Positions 24,991 through 32,862 of a stretch of DNA of 64,000 nt are shown in pieces (the stretch's first letter is position 1; every line of letters starts with the position of its first letter). Under the pieces are notes generated by a model. That model had not been told where the DNA came from and did no database searches. It saw nothing but the letters and a program-made list of their open reading frames with translations. This stretch comes from a virus. A program made the position numbers and the translations under genes. The stretch covers positions 146,569-210,568 of IMG/VR virus record IMGVR_UViG_3300025141_000020; one strand, given 5' to 3'.

Positions 24991-25399
24991 GGGGGTGACT
25001 GGAATTGATTGGCGTCAGTCGATTAATGTCAGCACGTCGAGCCTGAATTAAGCTCGTAAAATCTGATTCATTTTTTTAACTGGCAAAACAATTGCTAAGT
25101 TGGCGACTTTAGGACTTGTCCGTGAGGGGTCAACAGTGGCTATCGCGTAACTAAGTTACGATATAGCTCCGTTTTCGTTAAAGTCTCTTAAGATTTGTAA
25201 CTTTATATATGAAAACGTCATTTAGACAAATCGACCCCACCCTCTACTGTTTGGGTGGTAAAATATAAGATGGTCTAGGTTACTTTGAGGGTTGTTTATT
25301 CTGTAAAAGTAACTGAATAGTTAGAATAAACTAAACGTGTAGGATAGATGTTAGTAGAAGATGAACAAGACGGGGGTTCGATACCCCCCACCTCCACCA
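24991..25399 (+). ncRNA. ssrA: Transfer-messenger RNA (tmRNA)
   Basis: About 409 nt with an encoded CCA end. The acceptor stem pairs GGGGGUG (24991-24997) with CACCUCC before ACCA. The third pair is G-U, the identity signal for alanyl-tRNA synthetase, and the discriminator is A. The T arm GGGGG-TTCGATA-CCCCC lies just before it. The resume region (TTTAACT then GGC) resembles that of Bacteroidota tmRNAs, where tags start with Gly. The stop codon region TAACTAA sits inside a hairpin (TATCG-CGTAAC / GTTACGATA), as in helix 5 of known tmRNAs. It rescues stalled ribosomes and tags the products for proteolysis with SmpB. A Rho-independent terminator follows at 25405. Confidence 0.95.
25082..25150 (+). 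other. tmRNA tag reading frame (22 codons)
   Basis: From the resume codon GGC at 25082 the frame runs 22 codons to TAA at 25148-25150. The tag begins GKTIAKLATLGL and ends STVAIA. Known Bacteroidota tags are about 9-11 residues ending ALAA, so this is roughly twice as long with a divergent but still small and hydrophobic end. The frame is chosen because its stop lies in the expected hairpin and the first codon is Gly. Confidence 0.75.
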
Positions 25400-25404
25400 A
25401 AAAG

Positions 25405-25429
25405 AAAAGGACCTAACGGTCCTTTTTTT
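25405..25429. terminator. Terminator after tmRNA and convergent gene
   Basis: Stem AAAAGGACC / GGTCCTTTT with a TAAC loop (25405-25413 with 25418-25426), followed by more T. It ends the tmRNA transcript; the A run on its left side also lets it work for the minus-strand gene ending at 25428. Confidence 0.88.
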
Positions 25430-26708
25430 ATTTTAATAGTTTTCCTAAACCAATAACCTTGGTTTCTAGTAATGTTCCCAAACCAACCGTAGTTATATTT
25501 TCTTGTAAAGTTATTTTACCATTACTATCTATGGTGATGTTTTTAACTTCTTTAAATCTATATGACCCTCTATTATTTTCTGTGTTTAGTAAATACTTTC
25601 TTAAAACATCAATATGGTTTTCTTGTGTGTAACCACCAGCGTTCTGTGACAATCTAAGATGTATTATAGGTAGTGTTAATTGTAATTTAATATCTCCAAA
25701 CCTTGGAGATGTTAAAGCTGTCCCTTTAAAAAATCCTAGGTAGTTTCCATTAGGGCTATACATAACTAAGTCACTCTCTTTACTAATATTACCTTCAGAG
25801 GCTCTATTTAAAGAGTACCTTCTATAATGTAAGATAGTTAAAGCTTTTGCTAAATCTTTAACTTCATCCGCTGTGGGTCCGTTTGGTGAATAAAATCCTT
25901 TTTCAGTACTTATTTTTGTGGTTGGTGGCGACATATTCACTATAGCGGCTATGGCATCCTGATATATAGAATTATATTTCTCTTCAAAAGATTTATAACT
26001 ACTATTACCTGATTCTATTGCTTGTTTTCCTGTAATACAATTACCCCCACCTGTTTCGTGACAAGTATCCTTAATACAAAAACAAAATTTATTTACTAAG
26101 TCTAAAACTTTAACAAATCTACACCCATAATTAACTGTTGCTAATGGGTCATAGGGAGTATCAACATGTAAGGTAACATCCTCTGGTAGTCCTTCGGGAT
26201 TTACCATACAACCTCTTATTTCTTCAACTGGTGCAACATCACCTTCTTCAATTTCCTCACACTCACACTTACTTTTAACCCATTTGAAGTCTTCTCCATT
26301 CGATATTAATGACTCACAATCTTCCTTTCTCTTATTATATTCTTTATCTCCTATTAACTCTTTACACGTTTTCTTTTTTACTACATTATCTTTACATGCT
26401 TGTTTTAGTGTTGTTATGTATGAACTAATATTGTGACCATCCCATACACGTCCCGTTACCGCTTTAACTAATGTATTGTAAATTAAACATAGGTCTGCAG
26501 CTTTTTCTTCACCCATCTTAGCCTTTTTAACCTTTTCTATTGCTTCATTAAAAGTATCACCTTTATCAAAATAATTACCGTCTTTTTGAATTGTTGCATG
26601 GTCACCAATGTCCGTTTTGGGTGCAATAGACTTAATACTCGCGTACGATTTATTAACCGCTTCCCCTTCTGGTGTACAACAACTTAATTCTCCTAACTTT
26701 GCTGCCAT
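25428..26708 (-). CDS. Unknown Cys-rich protein
   Basis: 426 aa with about 20 Cys residues, mostly between residues 10 and 230 (ELSCCTPEGE, CECEEIEEGD, NKFCFCIKDTC). The C-terminal half is beta-rich (FGDIKLQLTLPIIHLRL) and ends GLGTLLETKVIGLGKLLK. No signal peptide, so the cysteines may bind metal or form disulphides inside the particle after release. It lies 4 bases after the 796-aa gene, so they form one unit. Family unknown. Confidence 0.75.
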   Translation of the reverse strand: MAAKLGELSCCTPEGEAVNKSYASIKSIAPKTDIGDHATIQKDGNYFDKGDTFNEAIEKVKKAKMGEEKAADLCLIYNTLVKAVTGRVWDGHNISSYITTLKQACKDNVVKKKTCKELIGDKEYNKRKEDCESLISNGEDFKWVKSKCECEEIEEGDVAPVEEIRGCMVNPEGLPEDVTLHVDTPYDPLATVNYGCRFVKVLDLVNKFCFCIKDTCHETGGGNCITGKQAIESGNSSYKSFEEKYNSIYQDAIAAIVNMSPPTTKISTEKGFYSPNGPTADEVKDLAKALTILHYRRYSLNRASEGNISKESDLVMYSPNGNYLGFFKGTALTSPRFGDIKLQLTLPIIHLRLSQNAGGYTQENHIDVLRKYLLNTENNRGSYRFKEVKNITIDSNGKITLQENITTVGLGTLLETKVIGLGKLLK

Positions 26709-26712
26709 TATT

Positions 26713-29085
26713 TTATTTGGTGTTTAGTACATTTATTAGACCTTCATATATGTTTGGGCTTGGGTTCCTTCCTTTTTCTTCTTTTTTATCTTCTTTTTTA
26801 TCTTCTTCATTCCATTCGTTTATTTGGTCTCTAACAGCACCAAACCCTCCCTCCTGAAACGCTTTCGTAAGGTCTTTTATTATATTTGAGAATTCTAGCT
26901 GAATGTCTTTGATTGCTGCACCACTTCTCTTACCTACATCCTCATGGTCAGGGTCTGTCGTAAAATAAACTTCGGGACATTTACCCCCTGTTTTATTACA
27001 ACATTGTCCTTTGTTAAAGTCTTCAGAAGTTAGTCCGTTTAAAAACTCTTGGAAGTCGTTGGACCACTTATTAGTAGCGTCTCCTTCTGGTTTATAATCA
27101 TTACACATTGCTAACCTAGATAGATTATCTGTACTAATTAGAGCTTCTGGTTTGTAACGACCATATACTGTTTGACCACGTTCATTTTCTCTTGTTTCTG
27201 CGTATTCTGGCCAGAAGTCTGTCAACATTTTTGCTGCTTTATCCAGAGAATCATCGTCCGAGTCCGAACCAACTACCCACGACTTCTCCCCAATCCAATC
27301 CAACGCGTCACCTTTATCTGTTGTTACCAGATTTATCAGCAAACCTATTAGTGGGATTTTCTTATTCATTAACCCTAAATCATCTATAAATTTAGTTTTT
27401 CCAATTTTATTATAAAAGAAAACTATTTGTGACATTGCTAAAACTGTTGGTGCGGCATCTATAACCGCTTCAATACTCCAGTCATCCACACCAGTTATCC
27501 ATTTAAGGAATGTGTTTGATTCAAATACCCAAGTATCACTATATCTTGCCATCTCACCTATAAGTTCCTTTCTAAAAGCTTCTCTATCTTTGTTTGGTAT
27601 TCCAGCTATTGTTTTTTTGCCCGCGTCATCTTCTATCGCATATTTGTTAATTAATTCTGTCATGTCATCAGATTCATCAAAATCTCTAACAACCATATAA
27701 CCTCTAAGGTAGACATGTAATTTGTCAGCTAGTGCTTCTGCTTCAGAGTCTGATAGTCCACCCAGTTGATAAATAGCGTCTTTATTCCCTTGGAATTTTT
27801 TATATAGTTGTTCGGTTGCACCAGCTATTGATTTATTACTAGCTGTCAAGGTCATGAGTGATTGGATAAGTTGGTCTATAAGGACAGCTCCAGTTATCCC
27901 TAGTGCTGTATACATGAGCCCTTTTTTTGTTTTTGGGATAATTTTAAGTAAGGTACCTCCAACAGTAAATTTGTCTTTTAACATGTTTCTCAACATTGAT
28001 ATGAGGTCAGTGGTTGCGTTCTTTTCTCCACCTAACAGAGTTCTAAGTGCGGCATCGTCTAGTGTACCATTTTTAGCTGCTCTACGTGTTGCTGCATCAG
28101 AGTTTTTCCATATTAATTTAATAATGTTATCTTGTTGGTCGGACCTTGATAGTATCCCTATCAAATCATCAAGAACTTCAGGTGGTATCACTCTGTCTTT
28201 TTCAATTGCCCTACCTATAAGAGCTACTAGTTCATCTACCGACCTTGGTAACGTGTGAGTGGACTGACTTGCTAATTCCGTTAATTCTTTTTGTAATGAT
28301 TTAAGGTTAGTAACTCCATTTGTTGGGTCATCTATCCAAGCCTTAAATACTTTTTGTTTAGTTCCACTAGCACCTGCTGATTTTGTTTTCCATATAAAGG
28401 CTTTCAAATCCTTAGTAAAAGTCTCTAACCATGTGGTTGATTTAAGTGTAGTCAAGTCAACTGCTTCTTTTTCTGCCTTTTCAATTGCTTCTCTTTCTGC
28501 TTTCTCAATTGCTTCTCTTTCTGCTTTCTCAATTGCTTCTCTTTCTGCTTTCTCAATTGCTTCTCTTTCTGCTTTCTCAATTGCTTCTTTTTCTAACTTT
28601 TCCGCAATTTCTTTTTGTACTTTTGCTTCCAAAAGTTTCATTTGTTTGCTGAATGAGGTAGCAAATCCATCTCCATTTTTTAAAAAATATGGCATCCAGG
28701 CTAAAAAATCATCTAACTGCTTTCCACTAAGAGACCCATCTGCCACCTTAGTCATTACCTTTTTTATAGTTGCCATGTCATAGAGTTCTCCGTTTCTACC
28801 AACTAAAGCTATAATAGTTTCTCCATCAGCAGCAAATTTAACATTAGCTTTTCTTGTCATTCTATCGAATACGTTAGCTACTGCTTGTGAACCTTCCTTT
28901 CCTACAAGTTTTATCATCCTGTCTGCTAATGCTTGTGAGATTTCTTTTCCTCCTTTTTTAGTGAATAGTTTTTGGAAAAATTTAACTATATCATCTCTTT
29001 GTTCTGTTATTAGGTTATTAGTAGGTTGTTTTAAGCCCATTATTTCGCGGGCTCTTTCTAATTCGTATATAATTTTTTTATTCAT
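26713..29085 (-). CDS. Large leader-bearing protein with heptad-like repeats
   Basis: 790 aa from the ATG at 29085; an in-frame ATG at 29103 would add six residues and overlap the upstream gene. Starts MNKKIIYELERAREIMGLK and then NNLITEQRDD, the REIMGL-type leader ending in a hydrophobic-x-E-Q motif. Residues about 175-215 are five 8-residue repeats of the EAIEKAER type, a highly charged helix. A hydrophobic segment (YTALGITGAVLIDQLIQSLM) near the middle may insert in a membrane. The C-terminal third contains a Cys cluster (GQCCNKTGGKCPE). Candidate internal virion protein; family unknown. Confidence 0.78.
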   Translation of the reverse strand: MNKKIIYELERAREIMGLKQPTNNLITEQRDDIVKFFQKLFTKKGGKEISQALADRMIKLVGKEGSQAVANVFDRMTRKANVKFAADGETIIALVGRNGELYDMATIKKVMTKVADGSLSGKQLDDFLAWMPYFLKNGDGFATSFSKQMKLLEAKVQKEIAEKLEKEAIEKAEREAIEKAEREAIEKAEREAIEKAEREAIEKAEKEAVDLTTLKSTTWLETFTKDLKAFIWKTKSAGASGTKQKVFKAWIDDPTNGVTNLKSLQKELTELASQSTHTLPRSVDELVALIGRAIEKDRVIPPEVLDDLIGILSRSDQQDNIIKLIWKNSDAATRRAAKNGTLDDAALRTLLGGEKNATTDLISMLRNMLKDKFTVGGTLLKIIPKTKKGLMYTALGITGAVLIDQLIQSLMTLTASNKSIAGATEQLYKKFQGNKDAIYQLGGLSDSEAEALADKLHVYLRGYMVVRDFDESDDMTELINKYAIEDDAGKKTIAGIPNKDREAFRKELIGEMARYSDTWVFESNTFLKWITGVDDWSIEAVIDAAPTVLAMSQIVFFYNKIGKTKFIDDLGLMNKKIPLIGLLINLVTTDKGDALDWIGEKSWVVGSDSDDDSLDKAAKMLTDFWPEYAETRENERGQTVYGRYKPEALISTDNLSRLAMCNDYKPEGDATNKWSNDFQEFLNGLTSEDFNKGQCCNKTGGKCPEVYFTTDPDHEDVGKRSGAAIKDIQLEFSNIIKDLTKAFQEGGFGAVRDQINEWNEEDKKEDKKEEKGRNPSPNIYEGLINVLNTK
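28463..28582. repeat. 24-bp tandem repeats in a coding region
   Basis: Five 24-base units (28463, 28487, 28511, 28535, 28559), the last four identical, encode the EAIEKAER helix repeats of the 790-aa protein. A degenerate sixth unit follows. Not a CRISPR array, since there are no spacers. Confidence 0.92.
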
Positions 29086-29096
29086 AATTGTTTTTT

Positions 29097-29549
29097 TTAC
29101 CATAGAGGGTTGGATTTACCTCTACTTGGTTGGTAGCTGTCTGCCCATTTACTATTTATTATTTGGTTTGCGCTGCCTCTGGTTATTCCACTTTCCCAAA
29201 CACCGACTGATGCTGTACCAGCACCCGCTCCATCATCAGATTCACCTGTTCCTGCCCCATCATCCTGCTCCATAAATTCTTCTGGGGCATAACTATCTTG
29301 TGGACCATCACTATAAAAATCATATGCTTGGTCTTCTTTAGAGTAGTTGGTTTCTGGTTCTGTAAACCCTTCTTCATCTAGTTCTGGTTCAGAACCTAAA
29401 GCTCCTTTACTAGTAAAGTTATATTCACTTGCACCATCTGTATCCGCGTAACCACCTTGTAAGCCAGACATAATATCTTCATTTAATGGTTCACCATCAA
29501 ACATTATTTCCTTAACTCTATTTATATTTTCTTGTAACGACTCACGCAT
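29097..29549 (-). CDS. Acidic leader-bearing protein
   Basis: 150 aa. The N-terminus MRESLQENINRVKEIMFDGE then PLNED matches the NRxxEIM leader with an L-x-E-D end. The middle is very acidic and low-complexity (EPELDEEGFTEPE, DDGAGTGESDDGAGAG). The last 30 residues (GITRGSANQIINSKWADSYQ...) are polar and basic and may be the functional end. It overlaps or abuts the 790-aa gene. Candidate small internal head protein. Confidence 0.75.
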   Translation of the reverse strand: MRESLQENINRVKEIMFDGEPLNEDIMSGLQGGYADTDGASEYNFTSKGALGSEPELDEEGFTEPETNYSKEDQAYDFYSDGPQDSYAPEEFMEQDDGAGTGESDDGAGAGTASVGVWESGITRGSANQIINSKWADSYQPSRGKSNPLW

Positions 29550-29559
29550 ATCTATACTA

Positions 29560-29567
29560 TATAAATA
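29560..29567 (-). promoter_or_regulatory. Repeated upstream box (sense TATTTATA)
   Basis: TATAAATA on the plus strand, 10 bases upstream of the 150-aa gene, with a second ATAAATA partly overlapping. Candidate phage late promoter for the 150-, 790- and 426-aa genes. Confidence 0.6.
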
Positions 29568-29576
29568 TAAATACCG

Positions 29577-29599
29577 AAAAAGGTGGAATAATCCACCTT
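29577..29599 (-). terminator. Intrinsic terminator
   Basis: Stem AAGGTGGA / TCCACCTT with a 4-base loop (29580-29587 with 29592-29599) and a T run on the minus strand. It ends the transcript of the 93-aa gene, just upstream of the box at 29560. Confidence 0.8.
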
Positions 29600-29603
29600 C
29601 AAT

Positions 29604-29885
29604 TTAATAATCTAAAACTCCTTTATTTTGATTAATGTATGTGATTAACCCTTCACTAAGTTGTGATTCATCTACATCATTTTTAATTGTGGTTACTTCC
29701 ATGTCGTCATCACCATCGTTAAACCATTCTCTTTCATAAAAAAGGTCGCACAATTCTTCTAATTCTTCAAGTGGAATTTCTAACTCATACTCATCACAGA
29801 TATCCTCATAACATAAGTTAAATTCTACAAAAATTGTTCCTCTGTCCTTATATATAGAATAAGAATGTATTTCTTCAATTACCAT
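29604..29885 (-). CDS. Unknown small acidic protein
   Basis: 93 aa, very acidic (DICDEYELEIPLEELEELCD, NDGDDDMEV). Starts MVIEEIHSYSIYKDRGTIFV. No membrane or signal segment. It may be a small DNA-mimic or regulatory protein, but acidity alone is weak evidence. It is followed by a terminator and preceded by the 138-aa leader protein. Confidence 0.7.
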   Translation of the reverse strand: MVIEEIHSYSIYKDRGTIFVEFNLCYEDICDEYELEIPLEELEELCDLFYEREWFNDGDDDMEVTTIKNDVDESQLSEGLITYINQNKGVLDY

Positions 29886-29927
29886 AATATCTTTTTTAGT
29901 TTAAATATATGGTATTAAAGTAAAGTG

Positions 29928-30344
29928 CTAAAGTCTACGGGATTTTAACCAAAATATTTCTCTTCCGGCTCTAGTTTCTAACGCTCTTAATTTTTGTTTA
30001 GACTTTTTCATATCTAAGTCTTTGTTGGTGTCTAAATCCAGCATTTGATATTCGTTAAATTCTAATATGTCCGCAAGTAATTCTTCAGTATATTGTACTC
30101 TGTCTTGTAATTGTTCTATTTGGTCTTGTTGTAAGCCCATAATCTCTTCTGGTGATAAGAGTTGTTCTAACTCGTCCTCAATACCACTGATATCATCTTC
30201 AGCGTCATAAACCTCCTCCCCTTCATCATTAATCATATTAGCTCTATCTAAAACTCTAAGAACCTCATCTTCACCGGTCTCTTGTTCTAGTATGTTCTTA
30301 AGCACACCATCTAATTGTTCTTCGGAAATTTTAATTCTTTTCAT
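29928..30344 (-). CDS. Leader-bearing helical protein
   Basis: 138 aa. The N-terminus MKRIKISEEQLDGVLKNILE followed by Q is one of the clearest copies of the leader family: basic start, SExxL helix and hydrophobic-x-E-Q end near residue 21. The rest is an acidic helical segment (ISGIEDELEQLLSPEEIMGL) and a basic tail (LKSRRL). Candidate internal virion protein. Box TATAAATA lies 12 bases upstream. Confidence 0.77.
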   Translation of the reverse strand: MKRIKISEEQLDGVLKNILEQETGEDEVLRVLDRANMINDEGEEVYDAEDDISGIEDELEQLLSPEEIMGLQQDQIEQLQDRVQYTEELLADILEFNEYQMLDLDTNKDLDMKKSKQKLRALETRAGREIFWLKSRRL

Positions 30345-30356
30345 CTTTGTTTTTAT

Positions 30357-30364
30357 TATAAATA
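30357..30364 (-). promoter_or_regulatory. Repeated upstream box (sense TATTTATA)
   Basis: TATAAATA on the plus strand, 12 bases upstream of the 138-aa gene ATG. Candidate phage late promoter element. Confidence 0.6.
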
Positions 30365-30379
30365 TAACCTAATATTTAT

Positions 30380-30409
30380 TTGTCAATTAAATTATTTTTA
30401 TTATCTTTG
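30380..30409 (+). promoter_or_regulatory. Bacteroidota-type promoter giving a near-leaderless mRNA
   Basis: TTG at 30380-30382, 19-base spacer, TATCTTTG at 30402-30409; the ATG of the 53-aa gene is at 30414. Confidence 0.78.
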
Positions 30410-30413
30410 TAAT

Positions 30414-30575
30414 ATGAAAGAAAAACTTAAAACACATAAATTAGTGGGAATATCCGATGATAATCAGGAGAGACTTGTTAAAGCTGGTAAATTAGTGCAA
30501 AAAGGTTTAGCACAGAGAGCTTACTGGAGTATGGACAAATCATACTACTGGGTTAAACGAGGAAATAAAATATAA
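30414..30575 (+). CDS. Small basic protein
   Basis: 53 aa, start fixed by the promoter immediately upstream: MKEKLKTHKLVGISDDNQER... ending AYWSMDKSYYWVKRGNKI. Basic, with a Tyr/Trp-rich C-terminus. No family recognised. Transcribed from its own host-type promoter together with the following 59-aa gene, so probably an early or host-interaction gene. A longer upstream extension of the frame would read through the promoter and is rejected. Confidence 0.7.
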   Translation: MKEKLKTHKLVGISDDNQERLVKAGKLVQKGLAQRAYWSMDKSYYWVKRGNKI

Positions 30576-30579
30576 TATT

Positions 30580-30759
30580 ATGACAAGTAATCAAGAAGAT
30601 ACCATGTATACCATCCACACCCAAGTGGAAGAATTAAATATATCTAAAGAATTTCATATTCAGGTAGAAAAAATGTGTACCCAAGATAAACATAAATGGA
30701 AAGATATGTGTGAGAAATGGGAGTACGCATTTAATAAAATTAAAAATAAAGCAAAATAA
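30580..30759 (+). CDS. Small charged protein
   Basis: 59 aa, starts 4 bases after the previous stop. MTSNQEDTMYTIHTQVEELN leads into a Lys/Trp-rich part (CTQDKHKWKDMCEKWEYAF) and a basic end KIKNKAK. Two Cys are seven residues apart. Predicted helical. Shares the promoter at 30380-30409 and is closed by a strong terminator, so the pair is a discrete transcription unit. Function unknown. Confidence 0.65.
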   Translation: MTSNQEDTMYTIHTQVEELNISKEFHIQVEKMCTQDKHKWKDMCEKWEYAFNKIKNKAK

Positions 30760-30760
30760 A

Positions 30761-30789
30761 AACCTTGGCCGTCACCAAGGTTTTTTTTT
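30761..30789 (+). terminator. Intrinsic terminator
   Basis: Stem AACCTTGG / CCAAGGTT (30761-30768 with 30775-30782), loop CCGTCA, followed by a run of T to 30789. It ends the two-gene small-protein transcript. Confidence 0.92.
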
Positions 30790-30899
30790 GCAACACATAA
30801 GTTATCTAAAATCCGTTATTAGTTTCCATTTTTTGGTTGCGGGAAAAAACTTTCACTAATTGCAACCGTTTCAAATTACTTATCCTGTTATCCTGCTTT

Positions 30900-31325
30900 T
30901 TAGAATCTGTATGATAAACCAAGATTGAAAGTGCCCTCTCTTTCTTCGTTTTCATCTTCTTTTAATCCCATACTATAGTTTGGTTCAACATTAAGACCTT
31001 TCCACACATTGAAAGAATATCCGATTCCAACAGTTAAGTTGTCCATCATATCTTCTTGTGGTGCTTGTAAAGAAACATACGCATTGTTTTTCAAATTGTA
31101 TCTTCCCCAGATGTCATAAATAGTTTCACCGTCTACGTCTTCACCATTTTGAATCAAGCCTACAGTCCATGTGTCGTTAACAGCGTAACCAAAACCAACG
31201 TTTTGAGTTAACTTGTCCATAGTTTCTTCTTGGTCTCCATCATAAGTTGTTACGACCGTAAAGTTCTGAGCTGAAGCAAATAATGTTGCGAATGCTATAG
31301 CGGATGTTAAAATTAATTTTTTCAT
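30900..31325 (-). CDS. Small outer-membrane beta-barrel-type protein
   Basis: 141 aa. A signal peptide (MKKLILTSAIAFATLFASAQ) ends in SAQ, typical of Bacteroidota exported proteins. The mature part alternates polar and hydrophobic residues (NVGFGYAVNDTWTVGLI, LTVGIGYSFNVWKGLNVEP) and ends FNLGLSYRF, with the terminal aromatic residue that signals outer-membrane barrel insertion. At about 120 residues it would form a small 6-8-stranded barrel. In a phage this could change the cell surface, for example to block other phages; that role is inference. Confidence 0.83.
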   Translation of the reverse strand: MKKLILTSAIAFATLFASAQNFTVVTTYDGDQEETMDKLTQNVGFGYAVNDTWTVGLIQNGEDVDGETIYDIWGRYNLKNNAYVSLQAPQEDMMDNLTVGIGYSFNVWKGLNVEPNYSMGLKEDENEEREGTFNLGLSYRF

Positions 31326-31409
31326 TTAAATATTATTTTTTTTAACTTTTATATTTCTGATTTTTTTATATAGATGCTCAAAAATAAACATCTTCTTTTT
31401 ACTGTTATG

Positions 31410-31634
31410 TTATTTCTTAACAAAGAATGAAGAAAGTAATACTAACACTACTAATCCTACGAATCCACCATTACCTAATGATGTGATAAGTGCTGTTAAG
31501 TTAGCTACTACATCCATTCCGAAAACTGAACCACCTGTTAAGATGTACCATAAGATTGTTACTGGAAGAACTGCCATTAAGACTGTTCCTAATCCCCCAA
31601 CAAATCCTGTAATTTGTTTAATTACGTTATCCAT
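31410..31634 (-). CDS. Small protein with two membrane segments
   Basis: 74 aa: MDNVIKQITGFVGGLGTVLM-AVLPVTILWYIL forms one hydrophobic segment and LTALITSLGNGGFVGLVVLV-LLSSFF a second, ending in VKK. Gly-rich helices. Size and topology fit a holin-like, pinholin or small envelope protein, but there are no lysis neighbours recognised here. It is 85 bases upstream of the outer-membrane-type gene in the same direction, so the two may act together on the envelope. Confidence 0.78.
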   Translation of the reverse strand: MDNVIKQITGFVGGLGTVLMAVLPVTILWYILTGGSVFGMDVVANLTALITSLGNGGFVGLVVLVLLSSFFVKK

Positions 31635-31885
31635 AATTTTTTCGTTTTTTTAAATGTTTATATCACATAAGTTCCGGTTAACTTAGTGATGGTTGTACCT
31701 TTTTAACCCATGTTTTTAAAGGTTCTTACAATACATAGGTTGTTTAATTAAAAAGTCAATAAAAGTTAAAAAATCTGTGTTTTTGGGGTAATATTGGGTA
31801 TTATAATAGTAATTTGGTTTAGGTATTACGATGTATCGTACTTGATTTTTACGCTTTTTTAGCTTATTTTTAGTAAAAATAGCTT

Positions 31886-32857
31886 ATGAAACTCAAAACA
31901 TTAAAGGACCAGAACAAAAATTACAACCTATCTATCATAGATTTTATAAAACTTTTAGACCCTAGTAAGAATGGTAAATTTCTTAGAATTTTATTAAATG
32001 AATTAAAATTTTACGATAAAGCGGTGACTATATCACAAGGTAGTGTGTGGGAACTAAGTCACCAAGTAGAGGTTACTCGAGGTGTAAATGAAGAGATAAT
32101 AAACTTACTTATAGAGTGTTTAGGTGGTGTTGATGTTATAAATGATTTAGAGAAATTTGAGGTGTTGTGTGATGAAAATTTGATTTCCGTTAAAGATGTT
32201 CAAGAATATAGGTCTTTGGGTGAAATATCTTTGGCGGTTATAGATGCTGAAGAAAAACGGTGTGGTGCTAAACCTAGAAAGGAAATTGTTTTAGAAAATT
32301 CCAATTATTTAATACTTAAACCTCTTAATGTATTTGCTTCTAGAAAGTATGGGTCTTCTACAAAGTGGTGTACTTCTAGTAAAGAACCTAAAACTTTTTA
32401 TGAGTACTCAACTAATGGTGTCTTACTTTATATTATATCAAAACAAAATAATGTAAAATGGGCTGTATATTATGATATAAAAGCTAAAGAATTATCGTGG
32501 TGGGATTCTAAAGATGTTCTTACGGATGGTTATCTAGTAGATTTACCAGAAGAACTAAAAAAAGATATATTACAATATATTTTAAATGAAAATAAATCAA
32601 ATAGCTATTATTTTGATGAGGAAACTAGATTACTTTCTGAACAAGTCTTTGTTGGTGTTGTTGATGTGGATGGCGACTATCAAGAGGTTTTAGCTACACC
32701 AGAACCATTTACTGGTATATGGCGTAATGGCACTAATGGTCCTACCTGGAATCCTAATTACACCACTACAAATGATAAGATTGATGGGTTGGTTAATAAA
32801 ACATTGGAGTATTACTATACTATAAATGCTTTAAAGAAGGGTGGGGAAGAGATGTAG
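31886..32857 (+). CDS. Phage protein with WCT motif
   Basis: 323 aa. Residues about 155-185 carry KYGSSTKWCTSSKEPKTFYE followed by YSTNGVLLYIISKQ. The arrangement G-x-x-T-x-WCT...(F/Y)xxYxxxGxLxxII is one I know from many uncharacterised phage proteins. The N-terminal 100 residues are helical and the C-terminal part is polar (TPEPFTGIWRNGTNGPTWNP). No catalytic site is evident. Preceded by 250 noncoding bases; no exact TAnnTTTG was found, only a palindrome TATTTTTA-G-TAAAAATA at 31868-31884 that could be an operator. Confidence 0.75.
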   Translation: MKLKTLKDQNKNYNLSIIDFIKLLDPSKNGKFLRILLNELKFYDKAVTISQGSVWELSHQVEVTRGVNEEIINLLIECLGGVDVINDLEKFEVLCDENLISVKDVQEYRSLGEISLAVIDAEEKRCGAKPRKEIVLENSNYLILKPLNVFASRKYGSSTKWCTSSKEPKTFYEYSTNGVLLYIISKQNNVKWAVYYDIKAKELSWWDSKDVLTDGYLVDLPEELKKDILQYILNENKSNSYYFDEETRLLSEQVFVGVVDVDGDYQEVLATPEPFTGIWRNGTNGPTWNPNYTTTNDKIDGLVNKTLEYYYTINALKKGGEEM

Positions 32858-32862
32858 TTATA

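Noticed and set aside
25083-25112. Alternative tmRNA tag frame starting GCA AAA CAA and ending TAG after nine codons
   Set aside because: The stop is not in the expected hairpin, the peptide AKQLLSWRL does not resemble a tag, and the Gly resume codon after TTTAACT fits Bacteroidota better.
28463-28582. Regular 24-bp repeats as a CRISPR array
   Set aside because: No spacers; the repeats are in frame and encode helix repeats.
30315-30413. N-terminal extension of the 53-aa gene
   Set aside because: It would translate through the promoter at 30380-30409; the ATG at 30414 fits the near-leaderless pattern.
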